A program made the translations under genes and the position numbers. This document shows, piece by piece, positions 41,397 through 51,400 of a DNA stretch of 64,000 nt. How positions within the stretch are numbered: the stretch's first letter is position 1; every line of letters starts with the position of its first letter. Source of the stretch: Paracoccus sp. S3-43 (lineage in GTDB: Bacteria > Pseudomonadota > Alphaproteobacteria > Rhodobacterales > Rhodobacteraceae); the NCBI RefSeq assembly GCF_029027965.1, contig NZ_CP119082.1:2150001-2214000 (forward strand), in the 5' to 3' direction. Under the pieces are notes generated by a model that ran no database searches, was not told the origin of the DNA, and was given only the letters and a program-made list of their open reading frames with translations.

Positions 41397-41992
41397 TATC
41401 CGACCTCTTTCATAGCATTCTGGAGGGAAGCGAGCTTCGAGCGGATCGAGCTGTCGATCATCTGCGAACCAAGCTTGACAATCATGCCGCCGATGAGGGC
41501 CTCATCGACGCGGGTGTTCAGTTTGACCTTCTTGCCGGACTTCCGCGCCAGGGTGTCGCGCAGACGGGTCTGCTGGTCGTCGGTCAGCGCGACGGCGCTT
41601 GTCACCTCGGCGGTGACCTCGCCGCGTTCCGCCGCGATCAGCGCCTGCAATTGGCGCACCAGTTGCGGCAGCACGAACAGGCGGCGGTTGTGCGCCATCA
41701 GTTGCAGCGTGTTGGCCAGCACCGGCGAAAAGCCCATCTTCTGCGCCAGCGCGCCGATGGCGCGGGCCTGATCGTCGCGGGTATAGATCGGAGAGTTGAT
41801 CAGGTCGCGCAGATCGGCGCTGTCCGACAGCGCCGCGCCCAGATCCTCGGTCTGCCGGGCCAGGGCGTCCAGGCCCCCGTTTTTCTTGACGGTCCCGTCT
41901 TTCTTGACGATCCCGTCTTCCTTGACGATCTCGAAGACGGCCTGCGCATAGCGCCCGGCGATGCTCTGGGACATGGAAACAGAGTTGGCCAC
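41396..41992 (-). CDS. atpH: F1 ATP synthase delta subunit
   Basis: 198 residues from a GTG at 41992. This start is chosen because AAAGGA stands a proper distance before it and homologues begin with ANS-type sequence; the ATG at 41998 is directly against that site. The N-terminal helical domain begins [18 protein letters not shown], and the C-terminal region has [20 protein letters not shown]. The subunit links F1 to the b-type stalk. Unusually, [12 protein letters not shown] and TVKKNG stand in tandem near the end of the first helix, encoded by three 18-bp direct repeats. First gene of the F1 operon. Confidence 0.95.
41881..41934. repeat. Three tandem 18-bp repeats inside atpH
   Basis: Units at 41881-41898, 41899-41916 and 41917-41934 (plus-strand consensus CTTTCTTGACGATCCCGT) differ at a few positions each. 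They add 12 residues in frame relative to the single copy expected from the family. Confidence 0.9.
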
Positions 41993-42398
41993 GGTCATCC
42001 TTTACGGTTTGCGCAAGCCCCACTGGCGGGCCGGCGGCTGCCGGTCTGTCGCGGGGTGCGGGTCGCAGTCGCACGGCTTCTGGAGGGCCGTTCGGAAATC
42101 TGCGGCGTCTCTAGCAGGTGAAAACGGCTCGGGCAACCGGCTAGAACGCGGAAATATGAAGGATTGCCACCTTCGGATCGCCAGGTGCCGGAACGGGTCG
42201 GGGAAAGCCCCCGGCGGGCGGGCGCGGCGGCCCTTGCACCTGCCGCGCGCGGGCATGGGAACAACCCGGCATGGGGCGGTCACCCTGGGGGGCTGTCACC
42301 TCATGCCGGGCGTCACTGACAACATCTACAAGACGGGCAGTCACCCTTGCCATGTCGGAATGGCAGGGCAGGACGACTGGTTAACAGCAGGCCACGAG
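41993..42398. other. Gene-free stretch upstream of the atp operon
   Basis: About 400 bp with no convincing coding sequence; short open frames here lack ribosome binding sites and family resemblance. It contains a candidate atp promoter on the minus strand (42108-42136). The part nearest the methyltransferase gene (about 42340-42420) is more AT-rich. Confidence 0.6.
42108..42136 (-). promoter_or_regulatory. Candidate promoter of the atpHAGxDC operon
   Basis: On the minus strand, TTGCCC (42136-42131) and TAGAGA (42113-42108) are separated by 17 bp. This would give a leader of about 110 nt before the atpH start. Motif-based only. Confidence 0.4.
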
Positions 42399-43271
42399 TT
42401 ACAGCATTCCTATAGGACATAATGCTGCGCTGCGGCAGTTCACCTTATGGACAGGTCTTGCGCGATTCGCGGGCGTTTCGGGTCGTTTTTTCTGCATATG
42501 CTGCAAATTCCCGGCCGTCGGGGCGCGCGCGGGACGCGGCCCCACCACCCCGTCCAGGATCTCCAGCGGGCTGGGAACATGGACGCGCGGCTCGGGGCCG
42601 ATCGGGGCGCGCACCTGCTTGGACAGCTCGATCAGCACCACGCCGGCAATCAGGACGCGGCTGATGCGCGTGCCCGCCCGTTCCCACATCTGCGCGCTGC
42701 CCAGCCAGAACCGCCGGTCCGAGGGCGGGATATAGACCGCCGATCCGTGCCATTCCGGCAAGAAACCCGCCTGCCGGGCCTGGGTCTCGATCTGGCCGGT
42801 GGTATAGCTGCGGCCCAGGCCGAAGGGGGTGCGATCAGAGGCCGCCCACAGCCCGGCGCGGTTCGGCACCATCGCTATCATCCGCCCGCCCGGCCCCAGC
42901 ACCCGCCATGCCTCGGCCAGCAGGGCCGAGGGATCGTCGCTGGTCTCCAGCCCGTGCAGCATCACCAGCCGGTCGACGCTGCCGGTTTCCAGCGGCCAGG
43001 CGACCTCGTCGCACAGGACGCTGCGGTTGGGCATCCCGGCGGGCCAGGCCATCACCCCCTGCGGGCCGGGCATCAGCGCCGTGATCCGCCGCGCCACCGC
43101 CAGATAGGGCCGCAGCATCGGCGCGGCAAAGCCGAAGCCCGCCACCGTCATCCCCGTGCATCCCGCCGGCTGCCAGCGCGACACCAGCCGGTCGCGCAGG
43201 ATGCGCTGCACCACGCGGCCCAGCGACCGTTGGTAATAGAACTGGCGAAGGTCGGCGATATCGTGGTGCAT
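42399..43271 (-). CDS. Class I SAM-dependent methyltransferase
   Basis: 290 residues. A short N-terminal part (HHDIADLRQFYYQRSLGRVV) precedes a Rossmann methyltransferase core. Motif I is degenerate (TVAGFGFAAPMLRPYL). Motif IV is seen in SVDRLVMLHGLETSDDPSAL and motif V region in AWRVLGPGGRMIAMVPN. A hydrophobic stretch (SRVLIAGVVLIELSKQV) and a basic tail follow. Co-occurrence with gloB in divergent orientation is common in Rhodobacteraceae. Substrate unknown; the weak motif I leaves some doubt about catalysis. Confidence 0.85.
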   Translation of the reverse strand: MHHDIADLRQFYYQRSLGRVVQRILRDRLVSRWQPAGCTGMTVAGFGFAAPMLRPYLAVARRITALMPGPQGVMAWPAGMPNRSVLCDEVAWPLETGSVDRLVMLHGLETSDDPSALLAEAWRVLGPGGRMIAMVPNRAGLWAASDRTPFGLGRSYTTGQIETQARQAGFLPEWHGSAVYIPPSDRRFWLGSAQMWERAGTRISRVLIAGVVLIELSKQVRAPIGPEPRVHVPSPLEILDGVVGPRPARAPTAGNLQHMQKKRPETPANRARPVHKVNCRSAALCPIGML

Positions 43272-43329
43272 TGCGCCCCGGCCCGGCTTTTGACAGGCTC
43301 GACCTCATCACACGCAAGGGGATTTGCCA

Positions 43330-44076
43330 ATGCCGCTGGAACTGGTCACGCTGCGCTGCCTGAAGGACAACTATGCCTATCTGCTGCATGGTGACGAGGG
43401 CACGGTCCTGATCGACGCCCCCGAGGCCGCGCCGGTCCTGCGCGCCCTGGCCGAACGCGGCTGGACGCTGTCGGCGATCCTGCTGACCCATCACCATTCC
43501 GACCATGTCGACGGCGTGGCCGAACTCGTGCGGGAAACCGGCGCCATGGTGATCGGCGCCGCCGCCGACGCCCACCGCCTGCCGCCGCTGGACCTGCGCA
43601 TCGCGCCGGGCGAACCGCTGGAGGTTCTGGGCGAACCGGTCCGGATCATCGACGTCTCGGGCCACACCATCGGCCATGTCGCCTTTCATTTCCCCCGCTC
43701 GGGCTTCGCCTTCACGGCCGACAGCCTGATGGCGCTCGGCTGCGGGCGCCTGTTCGAGGGCAGCCCCGCGATGATGTGGGACAGCCTGTCGCGCCTGAAC
43801 GCCCTGCCCGCCGACACGCTGATCTGTTCGGGCCACGACTATTGCGCGGGCAACGGCGCCTTCGCGCTGTCGGTCGACCCCGACAACCAGGCGCTGCGCG
43901 ACCGGCTGGATGCGGTGCGGCGCGGCGACCGGCCCTGCGCCCCGGCGACGCTGGCCCTGGAACGCGAGACCAACCCGTTCCTGCGCCCGGCGGCGCTGCG
44001 TGCGTCGCTGGGCATGGCCGAGTCGCCGGATGTCGAGGTCTTCGCGAAACTGCGCCGCATGAAGGACCAGTTCTGA
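43330..44076 (+). CDS. gloB: Hydroxyacylglutathione hydrolase (glyoxalase II)
   Basis: 248 residues, a metallo-beta-lactamase-fold enzyme that hydrolyses S-lactoylglutathione in methylglyoxal detoxification. The metal motif is LLTHHHSDHVDG (about residues 54-65). Further ligands are in DVSGHTIGHVAF and FTADSLM, with CSGHDYCAGN near the start of the C-terminal domain. It starts LELVTLRCLKDNYAYLLHG. Start at 43330 with AAGGGG eight bases upstream, rather than the TTG six bases before. Confidence 0.95.
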   Translation: MPLELVTLRCLKDNYAYLLHGDEGTVLIDAPEAAPVLRALAERGWTLSAILLTHHHSDHVDGVAELVRETGAMVIGAAADAHRLPPLDLRIAPGEPLEVLGEPVRIIDVSGHTIGHVAFHFPRSGFAFTADSLMALGCGRLFEGSPAMMWDSLSRLNALPADTLICSGHDYCAGNGAFALSVDPDNQALRDRLDAVRRGDRPCAPATLALERETNPFLRPAALRASLGMAESPDVEVFAKLRRMKDQF

Positions 44077-44295
44077 TGCCGGATTCTGATGCCGGAGATC
44101 CTCCGCGCTCGCCCGCGCTTGAAATTCCGGCGGTCACGCATCACATCTGCCTCAGCCGTGGGAAATTCGTGGCATCGTCATGAGAAAGCTCTTGATGCCG
44201 GGCGAAATCCACCAAATCTTAAAGCCATCGTGACAGTCTGGACAGGTGGGCACCATGTCGCGTCCATACCGCCAGCCGACTGACAGGAGACGACC

Positions 44296-46617
44296 GTGCC
44301 AAGTTTCTCGACCCCCCTGGAACAGGCCATTCACCAGGCGCTTGCGCTGGCGAACGAACACCGACACGAGCTTGCCACGCTCGAACACCTGCTGCTGGCC
44401 CTGACCGAAGAACCCGATGCGGTCAAGGTCATGCGCGCCTGCAATGTCGACCTGGACGAGCTGCGCAAGCTGCTTGTCGATTTCATCGAGGACGACCTGT
44501 CCACCCTGGTCACCGACGTGGAAGGGTCCGAGGCCGTGCCGACCGCCGCCTTCCAGCGGGTGATCCAGCGCGCCGCGATCCATGTCCAAAGCTCGGGCCG
44601 GCAAGAGGTGACGGGCGCGAACGTCCTGGTCGCGATCTTCGCCGAACGCGAATCGAACGCCGCCTTCTTCCTTCAGGAAATGGACATGACCCGTTACGAC
44701 GCGGTCAACTTCATCGCGCATGGCGTGGCGAAGAACCCGTCCTTCAACGAAAACCGCAAGGTGGTCGGATCCGACGAACCCGAACAGAAGCAGGCCGAAT
44801 CCGCGCCCGAGGCCAAGGACGAAACCGCGCTTGGCAAATACTGCGTGGACCTGAACGCCAAGTCGAAAAAGGGCGACATCGACCCCCTGATCGGCCGCGA
44901 GGCCGAGGTTGAACGGGCCATCCAGGTTCTGTGCCGCCGCCGCAAGAACAACCCGCTGCTGGTGGGCGATCCGGGCGTGGGCAAGACCGCCATCGCCGAG
45001 GGCCTGGCCCTGAAGATCACGCGCGGCGAAACCCCCGAGGTGCTGGCGGGCGCCACGATCTTTTCGCTCGACATGGGCGCGCTTCTGGCGGGCACCCGCT
45101 ATCGCGGCGATTTCGAGGAACGGCTGAAAGCGGTCGTCAAGGAACTGGAAAACCACCCCGACGCGATCCTGTTCATCGACGAGATCCATACCGTCATCGG
45201 CGCGGGGGCGACCTCGGGCGGGGCGATGGATGCCTCGAACCTGCTCAAGCCCGCGCTGTCGGGCGGCAAGCTGCGCTGCATGGGCTCGACCACCTACAAG
45301 GAGTTCCGCCAGCATTTCGAAAAGGACCGCGCCCTGTCGCGCCGGTTCCAGAAGATCGACGTGAACGAGCCTTCGGTCCCCGACACGGTCAAGATCCTGA
45401 TGGGCCTGAAACCCAGCTTCGAAAAGTACCATGACCTGCGCTACACGAACGAGGCGATCAAGTCGGCGGTGGAACTGGCCAGCCGCTATATCAACGACCG
45501 CAAGCTGCCCGACAGCGCCATCGACGTGATCGACGAGGCCGGGGCCGCGCAGCATCTGGTCAGCGAAAGCAAGCGCCGCAAGATGATCACCCCCAAGGAG
45601 ATCGAGGCCGTGGTGGCCAAGATCGCCCGCATCCCTCCGAAAAACGTCAGCAAGGACGATGCCGAGGTGCTGCGCGACCTGGAAAGCGCGCTCAAACGCG
45701 TGGTCTTCGGCCAGGACGCGGCGATCACGGCGCTGTCCTCGGCGATCAAGCTGGCGCGGGCGGGCCTGCGCGAACCCGAAAAGCCGATCGGCAACTATCT
45801 GTTCGCCGGCCCGACCGGGGTGGGCAAGACCGAGGTCGCCAAGCAGCTTGCCAGCACGCTGGGCGTCGAACTGCTGCGCTTCGACATGTCGGAATATATG
45901 GAGAAGCACGCGGTTTCCCGCCTGATCGGCGCGCCTCCGGGCTATGTCGGCTTCGACCAGGGCGGGATGCTGACCGACGGCGTGGACCAGCATCCGCATT
46001 GCGTGCTGCTGCTGGACGAGATCGAGAAGGCGCACCCGGATGTCTACAACATCCTGTTGCAGGTGATGGATCACGGCAAGCTCACCGACCACAACGGCCG
46101 CCAGGTGGATTTCCGCAACGTGATCCTGATCATGACCTCGAACGCGGGGGCCTCGGACATGCAGCGGGCCGCGATCGGCTTCGGCCGCGACAAGCGCGAG
46201 GGCGAGGATACGGCCGCGATCGAGCGGACCTTCACGCCCGAATTCCGCAACCGTCTGGACGCGATCATCAGCTTTGCGCCCCTTTCGCGCGATGTGGTCG
46301 TCCATGTGGTCGAAAAATTCGTGCTGCAACTGGAAGCCCAACTGATGGACCGCAACGTCCATATCGAACTGACCCCGGAAGCCGCCGACTGGCTGGCCGA
46401 AAAGGGCTATGACGACAAGATGGGCGCCCGTCCCCTGGGCCGCGTGATCCAGGAGAACATCAAGAAGCCCTTGGCCGAGGAACTGCTGTTCGGCCGGCTG
46501 ACCAAGGGCGGCGTGGTCCGCGTGAAGATCGAGGATGACAAGCCTGTCTTCGACATCACCGGCCCCGACGCCCCCCGCATCGGCAAATCGAAGACGCCGC
46601 TGCTGACCGCGGAATAA
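44296..46617 (+). CDS. clpA: ATP-dependent Clp protease ATP-binding subunit ClpA
   Basis: 773 residues from GTG (AGGAGACGACC upstream). N-domain repeats start [20 protein letters not shown]. The first AAA+ module has Walker [19 protein letters not shown]; the second has [17 protein letters not shown]. The ClpP-docking loop IGF is in [15 protein letters not shown]. Together with ClpP it unfolds and feeds proteins for degradation. clpS, often directly upstream, is not in the 220 bp before this gene. Ended by a strong terminator. Confidence 0.97.
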   Translation: MPSFSTPLEQAIHQALALANEHRHELATLEHLLLALTEEPDAVKVMRACNVDLDELRKLLVDFIEDDLSTLVTDVEGSEAVPTAAFQRVIQRAAIHVQSSGRQEVTGANVLVAIFAERESNAAFFLQEMDMTRYDAVNFIAHGVAKNPSFNENRKVVGSDEPEQKQAESAPEAKDETALGKYCVDLNAKSKKGDIDPLIGREAEVERAIQVLCRRRKNNPLLVGDPGVGKTAIAEGLALKITRGETPEVLAGATIFSLDMGALLAGTRYRGDFEERLKAVVKELENHPDAILFIDEIHTVIGAGATSGGAMDASNLLKPALSGGKLRCMGSTTYKEFRQHFEKDRALSRRFQKIDVNEPSVPDTVKILMGLKPSFEKYHDLRYTNEAIKSAVELASRYINDRKLPDSAIDVIDEAGAAQHLVSESKRRKMITPKEIEAVVAKIARIPPKNVSKDDAEVLRDLESALKRVVFGQDAAITALSSAIKLARAGLREPEKPIGNYLFAGPTGVGKTEVAKQLASTLGVELLRFDMSEYMEKHAVSRLIGAPPGYVGFDQGGMLTDGVDQHPHCVLLLDEIEKAHPDVYNILLQVMDHGKLTDHNGRQVDFRNVILIMTSNAGASDMQRAAIGFGRDKREGEDTAAIERTFTPEFRNRLDAIISFAPLSRDVVVHVVEKFVLQLEAQLMDRNVHIELTPEAADWLAEKGYDDKMGARPLGRVIQENIKKPLAEELLFGRLTKGGVVRVKIEDDKPVFDITGPDAPRIGKSKTPLLTAE

Positions 46618-46642
46618 CCCCCGCGCTCACGCAAGCCCGAGC

Positions 46643-46679
46643 AAGGCCCCGCCGCGCGACCCTGCGGCGGGGCTTTTTG
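46643..46679 (+). terminator. Rho-independent terminator of clpA
   Basis: A perfect 10-bp stem GCCCCGCCGC / GCGGCGGGGC with loop GCGACCCT, then TTTTT; AAG precedes the stem. Begins about 25 bp after the clpA stop. Confidence 0.92.
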
Positions 46680-46727
46680 CCGCCGCCCGCGTCGTCAACG
46701 GCCCGCCGGGGTGGCGCCGCCGAAAGC

Positions 46728-46764
46728 AGCGATGCCGGTCCCCTCGATGGGGGCCGGCATCGCT
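46728..46764 (-). terminator. Long hairpin after pabC
   Basis: AGCGATGCCGG and CCGGCATCGCT form an 11-bp stem, continued inward by CCCC/GGGG around CTCGAT with an extra unpaired base. It lies just beyond the pabC stop on the minus strand. There is no clean T-run on either side, so it may protect the mRNA 3' end or need Rho. Confidence 0.55.
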
Positions 46765-46773
46765 TCTTGCGGA

Positions 46774-47409
46774 TCAGGATAGCCGCGCCGGGATCAGCCC
46801 GCGCAGCGCATTGCCCATCAGGATGCGGCCCTCCGCCAAGTCGCCCGGCAGCAGCACCGCTTCCTGCGCCCGCCCCGAGGCCAGCAGCGAGGCTCGCAGC
46901 ACCCCCGGCAGCAGCCCGCAAGCCAGCGCGGGCGTCAGCAGCCGTCCATCGCGGTCCAGAAACAGGTTGGTGATCGTCCCCTCGCAGATCTCGCCGCGTT
47001 CGTTCAGCAGCAGCGCCTCGTCCACCCCCTCCGGCAGGGCCGCGCGGGCCGCGTCATAGGCAGGCCGGCGCGAGGTCTTGATCCGCAGCCAGGGATCGCT
47101 GCTGGACAGCCGGATCCCGGCGATCCGCAGCCGCCACCGGGGCGGATTCGCGGCCAGCGGCTGTTGCGTCAGCGCCACCGCGCCCGCCGCGTCCACCGTC
47201 AGCCGCGCCCGCAGCACCTGCCCGCGCGGCAGCCCGGCCAGCACCGCCGCGACCCGCCCCTCGTCCAGCGGAAAACCCACCGCCGCGCAGTCCCGCCGCA
47301 GCCGGTCCAGATGCAGCGGCCACAGGGCGATGCGCCCGTCAGCCTCGGCCCGCATCGTCTCGAAAACGGTCAGGCCCGCGGGGAGAGGTCCAGAAATGCG
47401 GCCTTGCAC
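46774..47409 (-). CDS. pabC: Aminotransferase class IV protein, probable 4-amino-4-deoxychorismate lyase
   Basis: 211 residues if started at GTG 47409, which has AGGAGG four bases upstream; an ATG at 47424 is the alternative. Class IV PLP fold features: LTVFETMRAEADGRIALWPL, HLDRLRRDC, the PLP-lysine segment DPWLRIKTSRRPAYD, and ALLLNERGEICEGTITNLFL with the conserved Glu. It would release 4-aminobenzoate for folate. It overlaps the end of pabB, as expected for the two-gene pab unit. Confidence 0.85.
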   Translation of the reverse strand: MQGRISGPLPAGLTVFETMRAEADGRIALWPLHLDRLRRDCAAVGFPLDEGRVAAVLAGLPRGQVLRARLTVDAAGAVALTQQPLAANPPRWRLRIAGIRLSSSDPWLRIKTSRRPAYDAARAALPEGVDEALLLNERGEICEGTITNLFLDRDGRLLTPALACGLLPGVLRASLLASGRAQEAVLLPGDLAEGRILMGNALRGLIPARLS

Positions 47410-48497
47410 AATGCCTCCTGCCATTCCGATCCGGCGCGGCTGTCATGGATGATGCCGCCGCCGACATTCAGCCGCAGGCGGTCCGGGGCCTCCAGCACCG
47501 GCGTGCGGATCGCCACCGAAAAGCGCATCGGCCCGGCCGGGTCGATCCAGCCGATGGCCCCGCAATAGACGCCGCGCGGCGCCCGTTCCAGTTCCGCGAT
47601 GATCTGCATCGCCCGGATCTTGGGCGCCCCGGTGATCGAGCCGCAGGGAAACAGCGCGCCCAGGATCGCCGCCAGCCCGACCCCCGGCGCCAGTTGCCCG
47701 GTCACGGTGGAGATCATCTGATGCAGCGTCGCATAGGTCTCGACATGGAACAGTTGCGGCACCCGGACGCTGCCGGGCAGGCAGATGCGCGACAGGTCGT
47801 TGCGCAGCAGATCGACGATCATCAGGTTCTCGGCCCGGTCCTTTTCGGATGCGGCGAGGGCGGCGGCGGCGGCCGCATCGCCGTCCGGGGTCGCGCCGCG
47901 CGGGGCGGTGCCCTTCATCGGCCGCGTCTCGATCCGGCCTTCGGCATCGACGGCGAAGAACAGTTCCGGGCTGCGCGACAGCACGACCGGCCCGCCCAGA
48001 TCGACAAAGGCCCCCTCGCCCACCGGCTGGCGCGCCGAAAGCGCCGCATAGAGGGCCAGCGGATCGCCCGCGACCCGCGCCAGCATCGGGAAGGTCACAT
48101 TCACCTGATAGCAATCGCCCGCCGCGATATAGTCCCGCGCCGCCGCGATGGCCGCGTCATAGCGCACCCGCGACCACAGCGGCTGCGCCGGGCCGATGGC
48201 AGCCGCCGGATCGGGCAAGGGCGGCGCGGGGCGCGGCGCGTCGAAGACGCCCATCAGGATCAGCGGGTGATCGCCGCGCCCCGCAGGCATCAGCGGCGCC
48301 AACCTGGGCGTCAGCGCGTGCCCCAGTTCATAGGAGAGATAGCCCGCCAGCCACATCCCGCGCGCCCGCGCGGCCTCGATCGCGGCCAGGGCCGGGGCGA
48401 CGCCCGTGGCGGTCTCGGCGCGGATCACCGTCCGGGGCGCCGCGAACAGCGTGCCGCCCGGCAGGGGACCATGGTCGAACCGGACCCGTCCAGTCAC
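47370..48497 (-). CDS. pabB: Aminodeoxychorismate synthase component I
   Basis: 375 residues from GTG 48497, which overlaps the mfd stop (GTGA). The open frame extends upstream inside mfd but that part is not used. Chorismate-binding domain features: GDCYQVNVTFPMLARV, GGPVVLSRSPELFF, IETRPMKGTAPRG, ENLMIVDLLRNDLSRIC, and FPCGSITGAPKIRAMQII. It makes 4-amino-4-deoxychorismate with a glutaminase partner (PabA, not in the window). It is shorter than E. coli PabB, lacking most of the N-terminal part, as usual for this group. Overlaps pabC at its 3' end. Confidence 0.9.
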   Translation of the reverse strand: MTGRVRFDHGPLPGGTLFAAPRTVIRAETATGVAPALAAIEAARARGMWLAGYLSYELGHALTPRLAPLMPAGRGDHPLILMGVFDAPRPAPPLPDPAAAIGPAQPLWSRVRYDAAIAAARDYIAAGDCYQVNVTFPMLARVAGDPLALYAALSARQPVGEGAFVDLGGPVVLSRSPELFFAVDAEGRIETRPMKGTAPRGATPDGDAAAAAALAASEKDRAENLMIVDLLRNDLSRICLPGSVRVPQLFHVETYATLHQMISTVTGQLAPGVGLAAILGALFPCGSITGAPKIRAMQIIAELERAPRGVYCGAIGWIDPAGPMRFSVAIRTPVLEAPDRLRLNVGGGIIHDSRAGSEWQEALCKAAFLDLSPRA

Positions 48498-51400
48498 CTG
48501 GCGGCCTTGGCCTTGGCGGCCAGATCGCGCGCGACGGCGAAGGCGCCCTTGATGCGGTCGGCGTCGCTGGTCCAGTCGCGCCGCACGAAGATCTTGTTGT
48601 CCGTCACCTTCGCCTCGCCGCGCTGATCGGTCAGAAACTCGACCAGCCCCGCCGGGTTCGGGAACTTGTCCAGGTGGAACTGCACCGTCGCGCCCTTTGG
48701 CCCCGCGTCCAGCCGGGCGATATTGGCGCGCTTGGCCATCGCCTTGATGCGGATCACCAGAAGCAGCGTGTTCACCTCGCGCGGCAGCGGGCCGAAGCGG
48801 TCGATCAGCTCGGCCGCGAAACCCTCCAGCTCGACCTTGGTGGTCAGGCCGGACAGGCGGCGGTAAAGGCCCAGCCGCACGTCCAGATCGAGGATGTAGC
48901 TTTCCGGGATCGTCACCGGCACGCCCAGGTTCAGCTGCGGCGCCCATTCGTCCTCGGGCGTGCCCTCGATCTCGCCGGATTTCAGCTTGGCGATGGTTTC
49001 CTCCAGCATCTGCTGGTAAAGTTCGAACCCGACTTCCTTGATATGGCCGGACTGTTCCTCGCCCAGCAGATTGCCCGCGCCGCGCAGGTCCAGATCCTGC
49101 GACGCCAGGTTGAAGCCCGCCCCCAGCCCGTCGATGGAGCCCAGGAATTTCAGCCGCCGCATCGCCTGCGGGGTCAGCGGCTGGCGCGACCTGGTGGTCA
49201 GATAGCAATAGGCGCGGGTCTTGGACCGGCCCACCCTGCCCCGGATCTGATACAGTTGCGCCAGCCCGAACATGTCGGCGCGCCAGACGATCATGGTGTT
49301 GGCGGTCGGAATATCCAGCCCCGATTCGACGATGGTCGTCGCCAGCAGCACGTCATGGCTGCCGTCGTAAAAGGCGTTCATCCGCCCGTCCAGATCGCCC
49401 GCGGCAAGCTGGCCATGGGCGACCAGATAGCTGATTTCGGGCATGTTCTCGCGCAGCCAATGCTCGACCTCGGGCAGGTCGGACAGGCGCGGGACGACGA
49501 AGAAGCTTTGGCCCCCGCGATACTTCTCGCGCAGCAGCGCCTCGCGGATGGTCACGCTGTCGAATTCCGACACATAGGTGCGGATCGACAGCCGGTCGAC
49601 CGGCGGCGTGCCGATCACCGACAGGTCGCGCACGCCGGTCAGGGACAATTGCAGGGTGCGCGGGATCGGCGTGGCGGTCAGGGTCAGGACGTGGATGTCG
49701 CTGCGCAACTCCTTGAGCCGTTCCTTGTGGGCGACGCCGAAATGCTGTTCCTCGTCGATGATCAGCAGGCCCAGGTTCTTGAAGCGCACGCCCTTGGCCA
49801 GCACCGCATGGGTGCCCACGACGATATCGACGCCGCCATCGGCCAGCCCGGCGCGGGTCGCGGCGGCGTCCTTGGCGGAAACGAAGCGCGACAGGGGGCG
49901 CACGGCGACGGCGGTGCCGCGGAAGCGTTCGGCGAAGGTCTTGAAATGCTGGCGCGCCAGCAGCGTCGTCGGCGCCACCACCGCGACCTGCATCCCCTGG
50001 GACGCCGCGATGAAGGCCGCGCGCATCGCCACCTCGGTCTTGCCGAAGCCCACGTCGCCGACGATCAGCCGGTCCATCGGCCGGCCCGCCGCCAGATCCC
50101 CGGCCACGTCCTCGATGGCGGACAGTTGGTCCTCGGTCTCGGAATAGGGGAAGCGGGCGGCGAAGGACTGCCAGTCGTGATCCGCTGGCTCCAGCACCGG
50201 GGCGGCGCGCAGCAGGCGTTCGGCGGCCACCCGCATCAGCTTGTCGGCGATCAGCTTGATGCGCTCCTTGAGGCGCGCTTTCCGCGCCTGCCAGGCGCCG
50301 CCGCCCAGCTTGTCCAGCAAGCCTTCCTCGTGGCCGTAACGGGACAGCAGCTCGATATTCTCGACCGGCAGGAGCAGCCGGTCGCCGCCCGCATATTCCA
50401 GCGCCACGCAGTCATGCGGCACGCCCATGGCCTTGATCGTCTCAAGCCCCGTATAGCGGCCGATGCCGTGTTCGACATGGACGACCAGATCGCCCGGCGT
50501 CAGGCTGGTCGTGTCGCGCAGGAAGTTGTCGGCCCGGCGACGCTTCTTCGCGCCCCGGATCAGCCGGTCGCCCAGCACGTCCTGTTCGGAAATGACCGCC
50601 AGCCTGCCAAGCGCCTGCCCCTCGGCCACGAAACCCTCGTCCAGGGGCCAGACCGCCAGCCCGACCGTGCCCGGCCTGTCGGGCAGGTCGCGGATGTCGC
50701 CGATGGGCTTGGCGCCCGCCATGCCTTCGTCGGTCAGCAAGCCCGCCAGACGTTCCCGCGCCCCGTCCGAAAAGCTGGCGACGATCACCCGGTGATCCCT
50801 GGAAAGCGTCTTCACATGATCGGCCAGAGCCTTGAACAGGTTGATGCTTTCCGCCTGACGTTCCGGCGCGAAGTTGCGCCCCGCGCGACCGCCCGCATCC
50901 AGCACCCCCGGCCCCGGCGGCTGCGGCAGCACCGACAGGCGCAGCAGGCGATGCGCCGCCAGCCAGGCCGTCCACTCGTCGTCCGAGGGGAACATCGCCT
51001 CGGGGGGCACGGGCTTATAGACCGTGTCGCTGCGGCCCTTGGCGGCCATCGCCGCCTTCCGCGCCTCGAACTGTTCGCGGATCATGTCGCGGCGGGCGTC
51101 GGCCACCTGACCGATATGGTCGTCCAGCACCACCGAGGCGCCGGGAAGATAGTCGAACAGGCTCTCCATCCGGTCGTGGAACCAGGGCAGCCAATGCTCC
51201 ATCCCCGCCGTCTTGCGGCCCGCGCTGACGCTTTCATACAGGGGATCGTTGGTGCCGCCGCCATATTCCGTGCGATAGCTCTGGCGAAAGCGGGTGATCG
51301 CGTCCTCATCCAGGATCACCTCGGACATGGGCGCAAGCTCGATCCGCGACAGCTTTTCGGTGGTGCGCTGCGTTTCCGCGTCGAATCGGCGGGCGCCGTC

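Noticed and set aside
42002..42283. Two overlapping small minus-strand frames upstream of atpH
   Set aside because: No ribosome binding site and a Pro/Arg-rich product; better explained as operon leader.
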